In this document: positions 16,813 to 25,673 of the stretch, in pieces
Numbering within the stretch: the stretch's first letter is position 1
Layout: each line of letters begins with the position of its first letter
Program-made: the position numbers and the translations under genes
Notes under the pieces: model-generated
Told to the model about the DNA's origin: nothing
Databases searched by the model: none
What the model saw: only the letters and a program-made list of their open reading frames with translations
Source of the DNA: Opitutus sp.
GTDB lineage: Bacteria > Verrucomicrobiota > Verrucomicrobiia > Opitutales > Opitutaceae
Reading direction: 5' to 3'
NCBI GenBank assembly: GCA_025361365.1
Contig: JANYAM010000194.1
Location: forward strand, 1 to 39,119
Length of the DNA: 39,119 nucleotides

Positions 16813-17519
16813 GCCTCGCCCAGATTGTGCCGGAGCATGGCGGCGAGCGGGGCGGGGTCGTGCACCGTGATGGTCCGGGCCGCAACCGTGATTAGCTTTC
16901 GGTCGCGCAACCGGGCCAGCGTGCGGGACAGCGTCTCGCTGCTGGTGCCGAGCTCGGCTGCCAGCACGCGCTTGGTGCCGGGCAGCTTGATGACGCCGCC
17001 ATGGGCGGTCCGGCCGTGCTTCACGAGCCAGTTGAGCAGGCGGGTCTCCACGTCCTTCAGGGTAAGGTCGTCGAGCATGCCCACCAGGACACGCAGATGG
17101 GCGCTCATCGAGCCCAGCATGCGCAGGGCGAGATCAGGCCGTCGGCCGATGAGGTCGAGCACCGGCGCCTTGGGCAGCAGCAGAATGGTGCTCGCCTCGA
17201 CCGCGCGGGCGTCGGCGGGGTAGCCGGTGGGCGAGGCGAGGGCGGCCTCGGCAAAGGATTCGCCGGCGCGGAAAACGTGGATGACCTGCTCCTTGCCCGC
17301 GGCGCTGACGCGGTGGACGTTGATGGCGCCGCTTTGCATCACGTAGAAACCGCGCGAGGCCTCGCCCTCGTGGAACAGGTAGTCGCCCTTGGCCAGGGTG
17401 ATCGGGCTGGCGAACGAGGCGATCAGCTGCAGGTCCTCACCCGAGAGACTCGAGAAGATCTGGCAGCAACGCAGGCTGCCGGTGAGGCCGGTGAGCTTGA
17501 GGTCGGCGGGGCGGGGCAT
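16809..17519 (-). CDS. CRP/FNR family transcriptional regulator (DNR/NnrR-like)
   Basis: A 236-residue regulator with a cyclic-nucleotide-type beta-roll domain (about residues 18-130), a dimerisation helix (about 130-160) and a winged helix-turn-helix (about 160-220). The recognition helix reads ETLSRTLARLRDR with E195, S198 and R199, the E-x-x-S-R readout of FNR-type proteins that contact TTGA-N6-TCAA. That fits the boxes found before ric, ywiC and the barrel gene. There is only a C18-C19 pair at the N-terminus and no FNR four-cysteine cluster, so it is more likely a DNR/NnrR-like nitric-oxide responsive protein, perhaps haem-dependent, than an iron-sulfur FNR. ATG 17519 gives the usual family length. 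It is transcribed divergently from nrdJ. Confidence 0.87.
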   Translation of the reverse strand: MPRPADLKLTGLTGSLRCCQIFSSLSGEDLQLIASFASPITLAKGDYLFHEGEASRGFYVMQSGAINVHRVSAAGKEQVIHVFRAGESFAEAALASPTGYPADARAVEASTILLLPKAPVLDLIGRRPDLALRMLGSMSAHLRVLVGMLDDLTLKDVETRLLNWLVKHGRTAHGGVIKLPGTKRVLAAELGTSSETLSRTLARLRDRKLITVAARTITVHDPAPLAAMLRHNLGEA

Positions 17520-17676
17520 CGTCCGGGCATTGGATAGCGGCGCCGGGCGCCTGTCGCGTGCAAAATGCCGCGAGATCCGCTCCCGGGGACAATTTATGCG
17601 CAAAGATTGCGGTCTTAAAGCAACGGGTGGTTAGCGGCCGCGGGCCGGATCGGGTATGCTGCCGCTTTTCCTTTCC

Positions 17677-20175
17677 ATGATCCATTCCGCTCCCACCCAA
17701 GCCCAAAAATTTCCCACCGCCCGCCGTTCCGCCCACGCCGCCATCGCACCCGTCGACCGCTGTGTGGTCAAACGCGACGGCACCACCGTCGCATGGGACT
17801 CTGCCAAGGTCGCTCGCGCCGTGGCGCTGGCTTTCTTCGAGGTGGCCCACGGCACCACGGACAATCCTGAGCGTGACAACCTGGCGAGGCACTACGGGCT
17901 GGAGGCGGCCACCTTCGTGAAGGTCCGGCACATCACCACCCGGGTCGAACACATGCTGGAGCTCTTCTATCGCGCGGGCCGGCACCCCACGATCGAGCAG
18001 ATCCAGGACAACGTCGAGAAGGCCATCGCCGCCGAGGGCGAGTGGGCGGTCGCCCGTGCCTATATCGTCTACCGCGCCGGGCAGGCGGCCCGCCGACTCA
18101 ACCACTATGCGGAGAACGGCCTCGCCGACTACATCGCCCTCGCCAAATACGCCCGCTACCGCCCCGACCTCGGCCGGCGCGAGCTGTTCGATGAGGCGGC
18201 CCGGCGCGTGCAGGCGATGCACCGGCGGTTTTTCCATGATCGACTCGACCGGGTGCTGCCGAATCCCGGCGAAGATTCTCCCGTGGCCCCGGCGGACCGG
18301 GCCCGGCTCGTCGCCGCCCTGAGTGGCGGCAGCCTGGGCCTCGCCCTCGACCGGGCGTTTGCCGCCGTGGTGGCCAAGTCGGTGCTGCCCTCGATGCGGT
18401 CGCTCCAGTTCGGCGGCGAAGCGATCCTGCGCAACCACGCCCGGCTCTTCAACTGCTCGTTCAGCCCGGTGGACCGGCTGGAATTTTTCCGCGAATACCT
18501 CTTCCTCCTGCTCGCCGGCACTGGCTGCGGTTTCTCGGTGCAGCGCCACCATGCCGGCCGGCTCCCAGCGCTGCCCGTCCGAGGTGACGAGATGGAGCTG
18601 CCCGTCGTGCACCACGCGATCGCCGATACCATCGAGGGCTGGGCCGACGCGCTCCACCTGCTCGTGCGCAGCCACTGGGAGCGCTTCAAGGTTGAGTTCA
18701 ACTACTCCGGGGTCCGCCCGCGCGGCAGCCAGCTGCGCACCTCCGGAGGCAAGGCGCCCGGCCACCTGCCGCTCAAGTCGGCCCTGCTGGACATCGAGGC
18801 CGTGCTCGCCGGCGCCGCCGGCCGCCAGCTGCGCCCGGTCGAGCTCTACGACATCTGCATGTTCGCCGCGCGCTCCGTCCTCAGCGGCGGCATCCGCCGC
18901 TCGGCCACCATCTGCCTGTTCTCGCCCGACGACCAGGAGATGATGGACGCCAAGACCGGCGACTGGTTCACCAAGCACCCCCAGCGGTCCGCCTCCAATA
19001 ATTCCGCCGTCGTGCCGCGCGCCAGCGGCGACGACCGGCTCTTCCGCAAGCTGTTCGCCGCGCAGCGCGAGTTCGGCGAGCCGGGCTTCTATTTTTCCGA
19101 CGATCCCGAGTATGGTTGCAACCCATGCTGCGAGATCGGCCTGCATCCCGTCGTGGGTGGCGAACTCGATGACGAGGCCGAGGTGGCGCGGCTGCGCGCG
19201 CTCGGCTACACCGGCCCGGTGGCCGCGGGCACCGGGCTCAGCGGCTGGCAGATGTGCAACCTCAGCACGATCAATGGTGCGGCGCTCACCGACGCAGACG
19301 ATTTCCTCACCGCCTGCATCCACGCCGCCGTGCTCGGCACCTTGCAGGCGGCCTACACCGATATTCCCTACCTCGGGCCGGTCACCCGCTACCTCAACGA
19401 ACGCGACGCGCTGCTCGGCGTCTCGATCTGCGGCTTCATGGACAACCCGGACCTGCTGTTCGACCCGGCGCTGCTCGAGCGCGGCGCCCGGCTGGCGCGC
19501 GCGGCGAACCGGATCGTGGCGGCGGCCCTCGGCCTCCGGCCGGCGGCCCGGGTGACCTGCGTGAAGCCCGAGGGCACGGCCTCGCTGCTGCTCGGCGCGG
19601 CTTCCGGCATCCATCCGCACCACGCCCGGCACTACTTCCGCCGCGTGCAGGCCAACCGCCGCGATCCCGTCTACCGGCACTTCGCCGCGGCCAATCCGCA
19701 CCTGACGGAGACCTCCGTCTACCGGCCCGACATGGACGATGTCCTGACCTTCGCCGTCGAGGCGCCGGCCCACGCCATCCTGCGCGACGAAATCGGCGCG
19801 CTGGAGTTCCTCCGGCTGGTGCAGCGCGTCCAGCAACACTGGGTGCTGGCGGGGGAGGCGGAATCTTCCCGTTCGCCGGGCTTGCACCACAACGTCTCAC
19901 ACACCTGCACCGTGAAGCCCGGCGAATGGGACACCGTGGCCGATTTCATCTGGCGGCACCGGGCCGGTTTCACCGGCGTCGCGCTGCTCGGCCACGACGG
20001 CGACAAGCGCTACCCGCAGGCCCCGCGCGAGGCGGTGGCGACCGAGGACGACGTGGCGAAATGGAACCGGCTGAAATACCAGGCGGTAGATTACACGCAG
20101 CTCGCCGAGTCCACCGACGAGACCGCACTCAAGGATGTCGCCGCCTGCGCCGGCGGCGCTTGTGAGCTCACGTGA
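17677..20175 (+). CDS. nrdJ: Adenosylcobalamin-dependent (class II) ribonucleotide reductase
   Basis: An 832-residue class II reductase that makes deoxyribonucleotides with coenzyme B12 and needs no oxygen. An ATP-cone lies at the N-terminus ([21 protein letters not shown]). The barrel shows FNCSF (C260), [30 protein letters not shown], the active loop NPCCE (482-486, thiyl Cys C484), CNLSTIN (C527) and [17 protein letters not shown]. The C-terminal CAGGAC (C824, C829) is the CX4C shuttle pair seen in monomeric reductases of the Lactobacillus type. Between NPCCE and CNLSTIN there are about 40 residues, more than the 10 or so in short NrdJ forms. ATG 17677 is preferred to 17656 since the latter adds a hydrophobic MLPLFLS with no support. 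No cobalamin riboswitch was recognised upstream. Confidence 0.88.
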   Translation: MIHSAPTQAQKFPTARRSAHAAIAPVDRCVVKRDGTTVAWDSAKVARAVALAFFEVAHGTTDNPERDNLARHYGLEAATFVKVRHITTRVEHMLELFYRAGRHPTIEQIQDNVEKAIAAEGEWAVARAYIVYRAGQAARRLNHYAENGLADYIALAKYARYRPDLGRRELFDEAARRVQAMHRRFFHDRLDRVLPNPGEDSPVAPADRARLVAALSGGSLGLALDRAFAAVVAKSVLPSMRSLQFGGEAILRNHARLFNCSFSPVDRLEFFREYLFLLLAGTGCGFSVQRHHAGRLPALPVRGDEMELPVVHHAIADTIEGWADALHLLVRSHWERFKVEFNYSGVRPRGSQLRTSGGKAPGHLPLKSALLDIEAVLAGAAGRQLRPVELYDICMFAARSVLSGGIRRSATICLFSPDDQEMMDAKTGDWFTKHPQRSASNNSAVVPRASGDDRLFRKLFAAQREFGEPGFYFSDDPEYGCNPCCEIGLHPVVGGELDDEAEVARLRALGYTGPVAAGTGLSGWQMCNLSTINGAALTDADDFLTACIHAAVLGTLQAAYTDIPYLGPVTRYLNERDALLGVSICGFMDNPDLLFDPALLERGARLARAANRIVAAALGLRPAARVTCVKPEGTASLLLGAASGIHPHHARHYFRRVQANRRDPVYRHFAAANPHLTETSVYRPDMDDVLTFAVEAPAHAILRDEIGALEFLRLVQRVQQHWVLAGEAESSRSPGLHHNVSHTCTVKPGEWDTVADFIWRHRAGFTGVALLGHDGDKRYPQAPREAVATEDDVAKWNRLKYQAVDYTQLAESTDETALKDVAACAGGACELT

Positions 20176-20182
20176 TCCGGCC

Positions 20183-20779
20183 ATGAAAAAACTGCAATCG
20201 GCCGGAGCCGACCCGATCGGGCAGTTCGGCGAATGGTTTGCCATCGCCGCGCGCGCGGGTGTGCCCGAGCCCACGGCGATGGCCGTGGCGACGGCCAGCG
20301 CGGACGGCATGCCCAATGTCCGTATGCTCCTGCTGAAGGGCTACGACCAGCGCGGCTTCGTCTTCTACACCAATCTGAGCAGCCCCAAGGCGGCGGAGCT
20401 CACCGCCAACCCCCGGGCCGCGCTGTGCTTCTATTGGAACCAGATCGGCCGCCAGGTGCGCGTCGTCGGGCCGGTGGAGCGGGTGACCGACGCGGAGGCT
20501 GACACCTACTTTGCCTCGCGGCCGCGGCTCAGCCAGCTCGGCGCCTGGGCCTCGCACCAGTCGCAGCCGATGGCCGACTCGTTCGAGCTGGAGCGCAATT
20601 GTGCGGCCGCCGCGTTGCGTTTCGGCGTCAGCACGGTGCCGCGCCCGTCGGGTTGGTCAGGTTTCCGTGTCGTGCCGGCGACGATCGAGTTCTGGCACGA
20701 GAAACCCTTCCGGTTGCACGAGCGCGTCCGCTTCACCCGCGCCCGGGGCGCGTGGAGCGCGCAGCGGATCTTTCCCTGA
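20183..20779 (+). CDS. pdxH: Pyridoxamine 5'-phosphate oxidase (PdxH)
   Basis: A 198-residue FMN-dependent oxidase that forms pyridoxal 5'-phosphate from pyridoxine or pyridoxamine phosphate. The split-barrel motifs are clear: [83 protein letters not shown] and a C-terminal region ending [15 protein letters not shown], where the family usually has RLxP. The gene begins 7 bases after nrdJ, so they are probably co-transcribed. ATG 20183 gives the usual family length. It ends 4 bases from the convergent cupin gene. Confidence 0.93.
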   Translation: MKKLQSAGADPIGQFGEWFAIAARAGVPEPTAMAVATASADGMPNVRMLLLKGYDQRGFVFYTNLSSPKAAELTANPRAALCFYWNQIGRQVRVVGPVERVTDAEADTYFASRPRLSQLGAWASHQSQPMADSFELERNCAAAALRFGVSTVPRPSGWSGFRVVPATIEFWHEKPFRLHERVRFTRARGAWSAQRIFP

Positions 20780-20787
20780 CCGGTCAG
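20776..20787. other. 12-bp palindrome holding both stop codons of convergent genes
   Basis: CTGACCGGTCAG is a perfect palindrome. Its TGA at 20777-20779 ends pdxH on the + strand, and the complement of TCA at 20784-20786 ends the cupin gene on the - strand. It could be part of a compact bidirectional end, or may simply reflect the tight packing. Confidence 0.5.
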
Positions 20788-21128
20788 CCCTTCGGCGGCG
20801 TGGCCTGCGTGATGAGGATGGTCAGGTCCGCGAGGGCACGGACCGCGTGGGGCAGTTTCGGTGGCATATGCAGCAGGTCGCCGGCTCCGAGTCGTTGCTT
20901 GCGGTCGGGAAAAGTGAACTCGCACGCGCCGGCCAGCACCTGGACGAGGGCGCGCGCCGGCGTGGTGTGCTCGGAAAGTTCCTGCCCGGCGGCGAAACGA
21001 AAAAGGGTGAGGCGCAGGCCCGGCGCCGTGAGCACGGCCTGGCTGACGATGCCGTGGGCGACGCTTTGGGTGGGCGTCAGCAGCGGGCAGACGGCAGCCT
21101 GGTCAGGCGGAAGCAGGGCGGTGGACAT
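20784..21128 (-). CDS. Small cupin-domain protein
   Basis: A 114-residue single-domain cupin. The sequence RLTLFRFAAGQELSEHTTPARALVQVLAGACEFTF carries the first cupin motif with one His and Glu, and GDLLHMPPKLPHAVRAL the second, with the usual proline and His. Small cupins of this kind are often found beside denitrification genes and may bind a metal or act as sensor proteins; no enzymatic role can be assigned. It overlaps no gene but lies 3 bases after DUF2249 in the same direction, so it is the last gene of the barrel-DUF2249-cupin operon. It is one of only two genes here whose start has a good Shine-Dalgarno match (GGAGGG, 8 bases before ATG), but that match lies in the end of the DUF2249 gene. 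Confidence 0.82.
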   Translation of the reverse strand: MSTALLPPDQAAVCPLLTPTQSVAHGIVSQAVLTAPGLRLTLFRFAAGQELSEHTTPARALVQVLAGACEFTFPDRKQRLGAGDLLHMPPKLPHAVRALADLTILITQATPPKG

Positions 21129-21131
21129 AAG

Positions 21132-21365
21132 TTATTCCCTCCAGAAGTTGACCGCCCAGGCGCCGTCCGCGCGGCGTTCCATCGTCGAGGCAAAGCCCTC
21201 GCTCCGCAGGAGCTCGATGAGCGGCGCGGGCATGAACGGCGCGACGATGGTCACGCCTTCGCCCGGCTTGAGGGCGTCGACCTTGGCGCGGATCAGCGGG
21301 AAGGGTTCCTCGCCGCGGGCCAGGTTGGGCCGGACATCGCAGAGCTTGAATTTGGAGACGGACAT
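21132..21365 (-). CDS. DUF2249 domain protein
   Basis: A 77-residue protein fitting DUF2249, a TusA/SirA-like fold. It has KLCDVRPNLARGEEPFPLIRAKVDALKPGEGVTIVAPFMPAPLIELLRSEGF and ends in WAVNFWRE. DUF2249 genes are frequently linked to nitric-oxide and denitrification operons and sometimes fused to hemerythrin domains; the biochemical role is unclear. ATG 21365 is preferred because it gives the minimal family length; a longer reading from 21452 would run into the barrel gene. It lies 10 bases past the barrel gene stop and just before the cupin. Confidence 0.8.
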   Translation of the reverse strand: MSVSKFKLCDVRPNLARGEEPFPLIRAKVDALKPGEGVTIVAPFMPAPLIELLRSEGFASTMERRADGAWAVNFWRE

Positions 21366-21375
21366 GAGCGTGAGC

Positions 21376-22560
21376 CTATAACGCGAACTCCACCTGCGCC
21401 CAGATTTTCCGCACATCGGGCTGGGTGGTGTTGCCGCGCCGGAAATCGGCATATTTCAGCAGCCCGGTGCACCGGGGGCCGAACTTGCGGGAGAGTTGGA
21501 GATTGAACTCGGTGCCGAGCCGCGTGGCGCCGGTAGCACTCTCATACCAGTGGCCGACGGCGACCAGCGCCACGGCGCCGGGCAGCGGCGCGCCGAGCTT
21601 CACATAAGTGTCCCGCAGGCCGGTGGCCGGGGTGGCGAGGAAGAGGTCCGCCCAGCCGTTGAAGGCATGCAGCGTGGCGAGCGGGGTCTTAAAGCCGGTG
21701 CCGTGGTCCGAGCCCAGCACCTCGTAGCCCACCGTGAGCCCGCCCGGCTTGGCGGACAGGCCGGTTTCCAGCAGAAAATAATTGGCCGAGTAATTGAGCT
21801 GACTGGAGCCGTAGTCGGTCTGGTGGGCGGCTTCGAGGCGATAGGCCAGCGTGAGTTCGGGTGAGAGTTTCGCCTTCCCGGCAAAGCTGGCGCCATAAGT
21901 GGCGCAGGAATTGGCGGCGGCGGGCGGCTTGAAATCGAGCAGGTAGGCGTAGCCGGTGAGCGTGCCGCCGGGCAGGCCGGCGTAGCTCGCATTCAGCAAG
22001 TGCGAGTCCGAGTGCCAGTAGCCCTGGGGATGCCGGTCGCCGAACACCCGGTTGATCCGGTCGAGGTAGGCGTAGGTCAGGACGGTCTTCTCGAGCGTTT
22101 TGTCCTGCACGACGATGGCGTCGAAGGTCTGCATGTCCTGCCTCCAGCCCGAGTCGCCGACGAAGCGGGCGTTGTCGAGGACGAGGCGCTGCCGGCCGAG
22201 CGTCGCGGTGGTCCCGCCGTAGGTGTAGGCCAGCCAGGCCTGGTTGATCTCGGTCAGTTCGGGATCGGCCACCACTGCGCGGCCGGTGCCGCCGGGATTC
22301 AGGCCGGCCTGACTGTAGCAGTCACCGTCGGGCGTGGCGATGTTTTCGCCTTCCAGCAGCGCGGTCCACCCGTGGAAGGGCGCCGGGCTGAGGCCGAGCC
22401 GGGTGCGCACGGTCAGCGCCTCGGCGTCGCGCAGGCCGGTCTGTTGGACGTCCTCGTAGCGCAGGCGGACGTTGAGCGAGAGCGTGGGGCCGGCGGGCGC
22501 CGCGTTGAGCGGAGCGGTGGCGGCCAGCAAGGTGGCGAGGGACAGCGGGAGAAACTTCAT
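21376..22560 (-). CDS. Outer-membrane beta-barrel protein (alginate-export/porin-like)
   Basis: A 394-residue protein with a signal peptide (MKFLPLSLATLLAATAPLNA) and alternating amphipathic strands ending in a C-terminal aromatic-type strand (WAQVEFAL), as in outer-membrane barrels. Segments such as NVRLRYEDVQQTGLRDAEALTVRTRLGL, ALLEGENIA and LGRQRLVLDNARFVGDSGWRQDMQTFDAI resemble the alginate-export (AlgE-type) barrel family often found near denitrification genes. It could let nitrite or small anions through the outer membrane, but that is inferred from position. It is the first gene of an operon with DUF2249 and cupin and is preceded by a TTGAC-N4-GTCAA box. Confidence 0.82.
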   Translation of the reverse strand: MKFLPLSLATLLAATAPLNAAPAGPTLSLNVRLRYEDVQQTGLRDAEALTVRTRLGLSPAPFHGWTALLEGENIATPDGDCYSQAGLNPGGTGRAVVADPELTEINQAWLAYTYGGTTATLGRQRLVLDNARFVGDSGWRQDMQTFDAIVVQDKTLEKTVLTYAYLDRINRVFGDRHPQGYWHSDSHLLNASYAGLPGGTLTGYAYLLDFKPPAAANSCATYGASFAGKAKLSPELTLAYRLEAAHQTDYGSSQLNYSANYFLLETGLSAKPGGLTVGYEVLGSDHGTGFKTPLATLHAFNGWADLFLATPATGLRDTYVKLGAPLPGAVALVAVGHWYESATGATRLGTEFNLQLSRKFGPRCTGLLKYADFRRGNTTQPDVRKIWAQVEFAL

Positions 22561-22572
22561 CGGCGGGAGGAT

Positions 22573-22621
22573 TGCCGTCAGCCTACTCCCTCAGGGCGAT
22601 CCGCGCCTTGACGTGGGTCAA
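22573..22621 (-). promoter_or_regulatory. FNR/NNR-type promoter of the barrel-DUF2249-cupin operon
   Basis: TTGACGTGGGTCAA (22608-22621) is a perfect TTGAC-N4-GTCAA palindrome. Placed at -41.5, the -10 window (22580-22585) reads TAGGCT on the minus strand and +1 falls at 22573, giving a 13-base leader without a Shine-Dalgarno sequence. The box lies in the 72-base gap after the SCO gene. Confidence 0.7.
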
Positions 22622-22632
22622 GCGTCGCCGAT

Positions 22633-23235
22633 TCAGTTCCGGGCCGCGGCCGCCAGCGCGGCGGCGGCCTCGTCGAGGCCGCCCTGCAGCCCGGTGCGTT
22701 GGTGGATGATTTCGCCCTGCGGGTTGAGGATCGTGATCAGGTTGGAATGGGAGAAGGCGCCGTCGGCCTCCTGTTTGTATTTCACGCCGAGGAGCGCCGC
22801 GAGTTCGCGCACGGCGTCGTTGCTGCCGTGCAACAGGGTCCACTGGGCGTCGAGCCCGCGCTGGCCCCGATAGGCCGCGAGGGCGGCGGGCGTGTCGCGC
22901 GCCGTGTCGAAGGAGACCAGCACGAACGCGGCCCGCTCGCGGATCCCGGCCGGAAGCTTTTCCCTGATAGCCTGCATGTCGCTCACGATGAGCGGGCAGG
23001 CGTAGCCGCAGGAGGTGAAGAACATCGCGAGCACGACGGGGCGGCCACGCAGCGCGCCGAGCGCGAACGGCTGCCCGGCGTCGGTGGTGAAGGTGACGTC
23101 GGTCTGATAGAGCGAGGCCGCGCTGAACGGAGCCGCGGCCATGGCCGCGCAGCAGGCGTCCTTTTTTCCGGCAGGCGGGGTTTCGGCGCCCAGGGCGAGC
23201 GTGGCGCAAAGCAGGAACAGGGCGGTGGTTTTCAT
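22633..23235 (-). CDS. SCO1/SenC family copper chaperone
   Basis: A 200-residue thioredoxin-fold protein with a signal peptide ending near residue 17 (ATLALGA-E). The copper site TSCGYACP has C76 and C80 (CxxxC), with the third ligand H163 in FSHSNL. SCO proteins deliver copper to CuA centres of oxidases or N2O reductase and possibly to nitrite reductases. The position after nirK and the SUMF1 gene suggests a role in NirK copper loading, or in maturing another cupredoxin. Its start overlaps the SUMF1 stop (ATGA), and an AAGGA match 6 bases before ATG lies in that upstream gene. Confidence 0.92.
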   Translation of the reverse strand: MKTTALFLLCATLALGAETPPAGKKDACCAAMAAAPFSAASLYQTDVTFTTDAGQPFALGALRGRPVVLAMFFTSCGYACPLIVSDMQAIREKLPAGIRERAAFVLVSFDTARDTPAALAAYRGQRGLDAQWTLLHGSNDAVRELAALLGVKYKQEADGAFSHSNLITILNPQGEIIHQRTGLQGGLDEAAAALAAAARN

Positions 23236-24026
23236 GGCAGGTCCTTGGCGCAGCGGAAGCCGAGCGAGGTCGTGGTGTTGTTGGCCTTGAGGGAGGAGCG
23301 CAGGGCCTGGCGCATGAAGGCGGCGTAGTCCGTCGGGTCCTTGGCTCCGACGGTGCCGGCGCCGCAGAAGAGATCGCGCTCGAGGCCGGTGTCGCCCCGC
23401 GACTCGCCGGTGACCATGGCAGTGTTGAAATCGTCGACCCATTCCCAGACGAGCCCGTGCAGGCCGCGCACGCCGAGATAATTGGCCCGGGCCGTGGTGG
23501 CGTCGGCGAGAACGGCCGGCACCGGGCGGGCGAGCCAGGCGTAGAGGTCGCGTTGCAGGGCCTCGTCGGTCCGGCCGGCGGGCTGCGTGTAGCCGGCGGC
23601 GGCGGCGAGTTCCCACTCGGCCGTGGTGGGCAGGCGCTGACCGAGCCAGCGGGCGTAGGCGCGGGCGGCGAACCACGACACGCGGACCACCGGGGCTCCC
23701 GGCGGGGCCTTCGGGCCCGGCTCAAGGTCGCCCGCCCAGTGTTCCAAGTAGGACGAGTCGGCAAAGAGAGGGCTGACTTGCGAGCGGCGCCACTTCGGGT
23801 TGGCCGTGACGAACGCCAGGAACTCGGCGTTCGTGACCGGCTTTTCGTCGAGCAGGAACGCGGCAACCGGCACCGCGGCGGCGTCCTTGGTCGTGCGGAG
23901 CAACGGCGTGTAGACGCCGGCCGGAATGGTCACCAGCTTCGCGTCCAGCCTGGCGAAGGCCACGGACCCTCCCGCCAGCAAACTGAGCGCGAGCACGCCG
24001 AGTCGGAAGGAAGGAAGGAAGTTCAT
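23232..24026 (-). CDS. SUMF1/formylglycine-generating-enzyme-like protein next to NirK
   Basis: A 264-residue exported protein with a signal peptide (MNFLPSFRLGVLALSLLAGGSVAFA) and the SUMF1 fold: VTIPAGVYTPLL, DEKPVTNAEFLAFV, APVVRVSWFAARAYARWLGQRLPTTAEWELAAAAG, GLHGLVWEWVDDF and the C-terminal GFRCAKDLP. True formylglycine-generating enzymes convert a sulfatase Cys, but no sulfatase is nearby. SUMF1-like genes between nirK and sco are recurrent in denitrifiers, as I recall, suggesting a NirK maturation or accessory role. Gap to nirK is 18 bases; the stop overlaps sco. The enzymatic activity is unknown. Confidence 0.85.
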   Translation of the reverse strand: MNFLPSFRLGVLALSLLAGGSVAFARLDAKLVTIPAGVYTPLLRTTKDAAAVPVAAFLLDEKPVTNAEFLAFVTANPKWRRSQVSPLFADSSYLEHWAGDLEPGPKAPPGAPVVRVSWFAARAYARWLGQRLPTTAEWELAAAAGYTQPAGRTDEALQRDLYAWLARPVPAVLADATTARANYLGVRGLHGLVWEWVDDFNTAMVTGESRGDTGLERDLFCGAGTVGAKDPTDYAAFMRQALRSSLKANNTTTSLGFRCAKDLP

Positions 24027-24044
24027 GGCGCGGGCGGGAACGGC

Positions 24045-25586
24045 CTAGTGGTTCTGGTTGCGCAGGGCCTTGACCTGGTCGCTAGTGAACGCGTCGCCCT
24101 TGTTGCCCCAGGTGTTGTAGACGTAGGTCAGCACATCGGCCACCTGCTGGTCTGTCAGCACGGCTTCCTGCGGAGGCATGGCGCTGTTGATGATCTGGCC
24201 GTTGACGGTGACGGGGCCGGTCAGGCCCTTCAGCACGATGCGGATCGCCCGGTCGCGGTCGGCGAGCAGGAAATCGGAGCCGGCGAGCGGCGGGAAGGCC
24301 AGGGGCAGGCCCTTGCCGTCGGGCTGGTGACAGGCGAAGCACAGGCCCATGTAGACCTGCTTGCCCTTCTCGGCCTGCATTTCCTTGGTCAGGCCGGCAA
24401 TGGCGGGGTTGGACTTGATCTCGGCGGCGATCTGCTTCTTCAACTCGGCCTCGCGCTTGGCGGAATCGGAACCCGCGTCCGCCTGGGCTCCGAGGTAGAC
24501 GGCATCGATCTCCTTGCCGGAGTAGATCACGCGATTGGGTTCGCCGGCCACCTTGAGCATGCCGAGGGCGCCCTTGTTGAAGGCGCGGGTCAGGGAGTGG
24601 TCGACGAGAATGAACGTGCCCGGGACATCCACCTTGAACTCCACCGCGCAGGCGCCGCCGCTGGGCACGAGAGTGGTCTGCACGTTGCGGTTGGGCAGGC
24701 TGAGGCCGGCCTCCGGGTAGACCTTGTCGAAGATTTCGCCGATGATGTGGAAGGAGGACGTCAGGTTTGGTCCGCCCACGCCGAAATAGATGCGCACGTG
24801 CTCGCCGACGTTCGCCGTGATGGCCTTGTCGCCCACGAGCGAGCCCACGGCGCCGTTGAACACGACATACGGCGGACGCTCGTCGATGGCCTTGCCCATG
24901 TCGAAGGACTGCATGCCCTCCTCGCCGTATTTGCCGGTGGTGTAGAACTCACCCTGCATCACGTAGTATTCCTTGTCGACTGGCGGCAGGCCGTCCTTGG
25001 GCTCGACGAGGATTAGGCCATACATGCCGTTGCCGATGTGCATCGGGACCGGCGCGGTGGCGCAGTGGTAGACGTAGAGGCCGGGATTGAGCGCTTGGAA
25101 GGTGAACTGCGAGCTGTGGCCCGGCGCGGTGAACGTCGACGCAGCGCCGCCGCCGGGACCGGTGACAGCGTGGAGGTCGATGTTGTGCGGCAGCTTCGAG
25201 GAGGGGTGGTTGTTCAGGTGAAACTCCACGACGTCGCCCTCGCGGATGCGGATGAAGGAGCCCGGCACGCTGCCGCCGTAGGTCCAGAAGGTGTATTCGA
25301 CGCCATCGGCCAGGCGGGCCACGACCTCGCGGATCTCGAGGTTCACGACGACGCGCGCCGCATAAGTGCGGTGGATCGGCGGCGGCACGTGCGGCGGTGA
25401 AGTGAGGATCGCCTGCTCGACGGGCAGGTTGACGATCTCAGGAGGCAGAATGACGGGACCCTGGACGTCGGTCGGGCCCTCGTTGGCGCGAACGAAGGTG
25501 GTCGTGAGCAAAGCAGCAGCCAGGGCGAGCCCGGCCACCGCGACGGCGGATAGAATGCGTGGATTATTCATGGCGGTCTGGTTCAT
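24045..25586 (-). CDS. nirK: Copper nitrite reductase NirK with C-terminal cytochrome c domain
   Basis: A 513-residue exported protein that reduces nitrite to nitric oxide in the periplasm. Residues about 40-370 form the two cupredoxin domains. Type 1 copper ligands are H134, C175, H183 and M188; type 2 ligands are H139, H174 and H330 (FILVDHSL); the catalytic residues are D137 and H280. Residues about 405-495 are a c-type cytochrome domain with CFACH (C416-C419-H420) and a likely axial Met in SAMPP (M470). The fusion would let electrons pass through its own haem. The N-terminus (after [10 protein letters not shown]) has a hydrophobic signal. The start may also be the second ATG (25571). Downstream are SUMF1 and SCO genes. 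No FNR box was seen in the 87 bases upstream; it may be read through from ywiC. Confidence 0.95.
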   Translation of the reverse strand: MNQTAMNNPRILSAVAVAGLALAAALLTTTFVRANEGPTDVQGPVILPPEIVNLPVEQAILTSPPHVPPPIHRTYAARVVVNLEIREVVARLADGVEYTFWTYGGSVPGSFIRIREGDVVEFHLNNHPSSKLPHNIDLHAVTGPGGGAASTFTAPGHSSQFTFQALNPGLYVYHCATAPVPMHIGNGMYGLILVEPKDGLPPVDKEYYVMQGEFYTTGKYGEEGMQSFDMGKAIDERPPYVVFNGAVGSLVGDKAITANVGEHVRIYFGVGGPNLTSSFHIIGEIFDKVYPEAGLSLPNRNVQTTLVPSGGACAVEFKVDVPGTFILVDHSLTRAFNKGALGMLKVAGEPNRVIYSGKEIDAVYLGAQADAGSDSAKREAELKKQIAAEIKSNPAIAGLTKEMQAEKGKQVYMGLCFACHQPDGKGLPLAFPPLAGSDFLLADRDRAIRIVLKGLTGPVTVNGQIINSAMPPQEAVLTDQQVADVLTYVYNTWGNKGDAFTSDQVKALRNQNH

Positions 25587-25673
25587 AGATTAGCGGGAAA
25601 AGGGCGGGTTGGCGTGGCGGGGGTTGTCAGGGTCTGCGCATTTCTTGTCATCAGCATTAGGTGGCAGCATGGG

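Noticed and set aside
17520-17676. Cobalamin riboswitch upstream of nrdJ
   Set aside because: The region between crp and nrdJ is only about 157 bases and I could not see the B12 box core, so no claim is made.
17437-19890. Minus-strand open frame of about 817 codons through nrdJ
   Set aside because: It is the mirror of the conserved nrdJ coding sequence and has a low-complexity composition.
25587-25673. FNR box directly upstream of nirK
   Set aside because: I looked for TTGAC-N4-GTCAA and its variants on both strands of the 87-base gap and found no convincing match.
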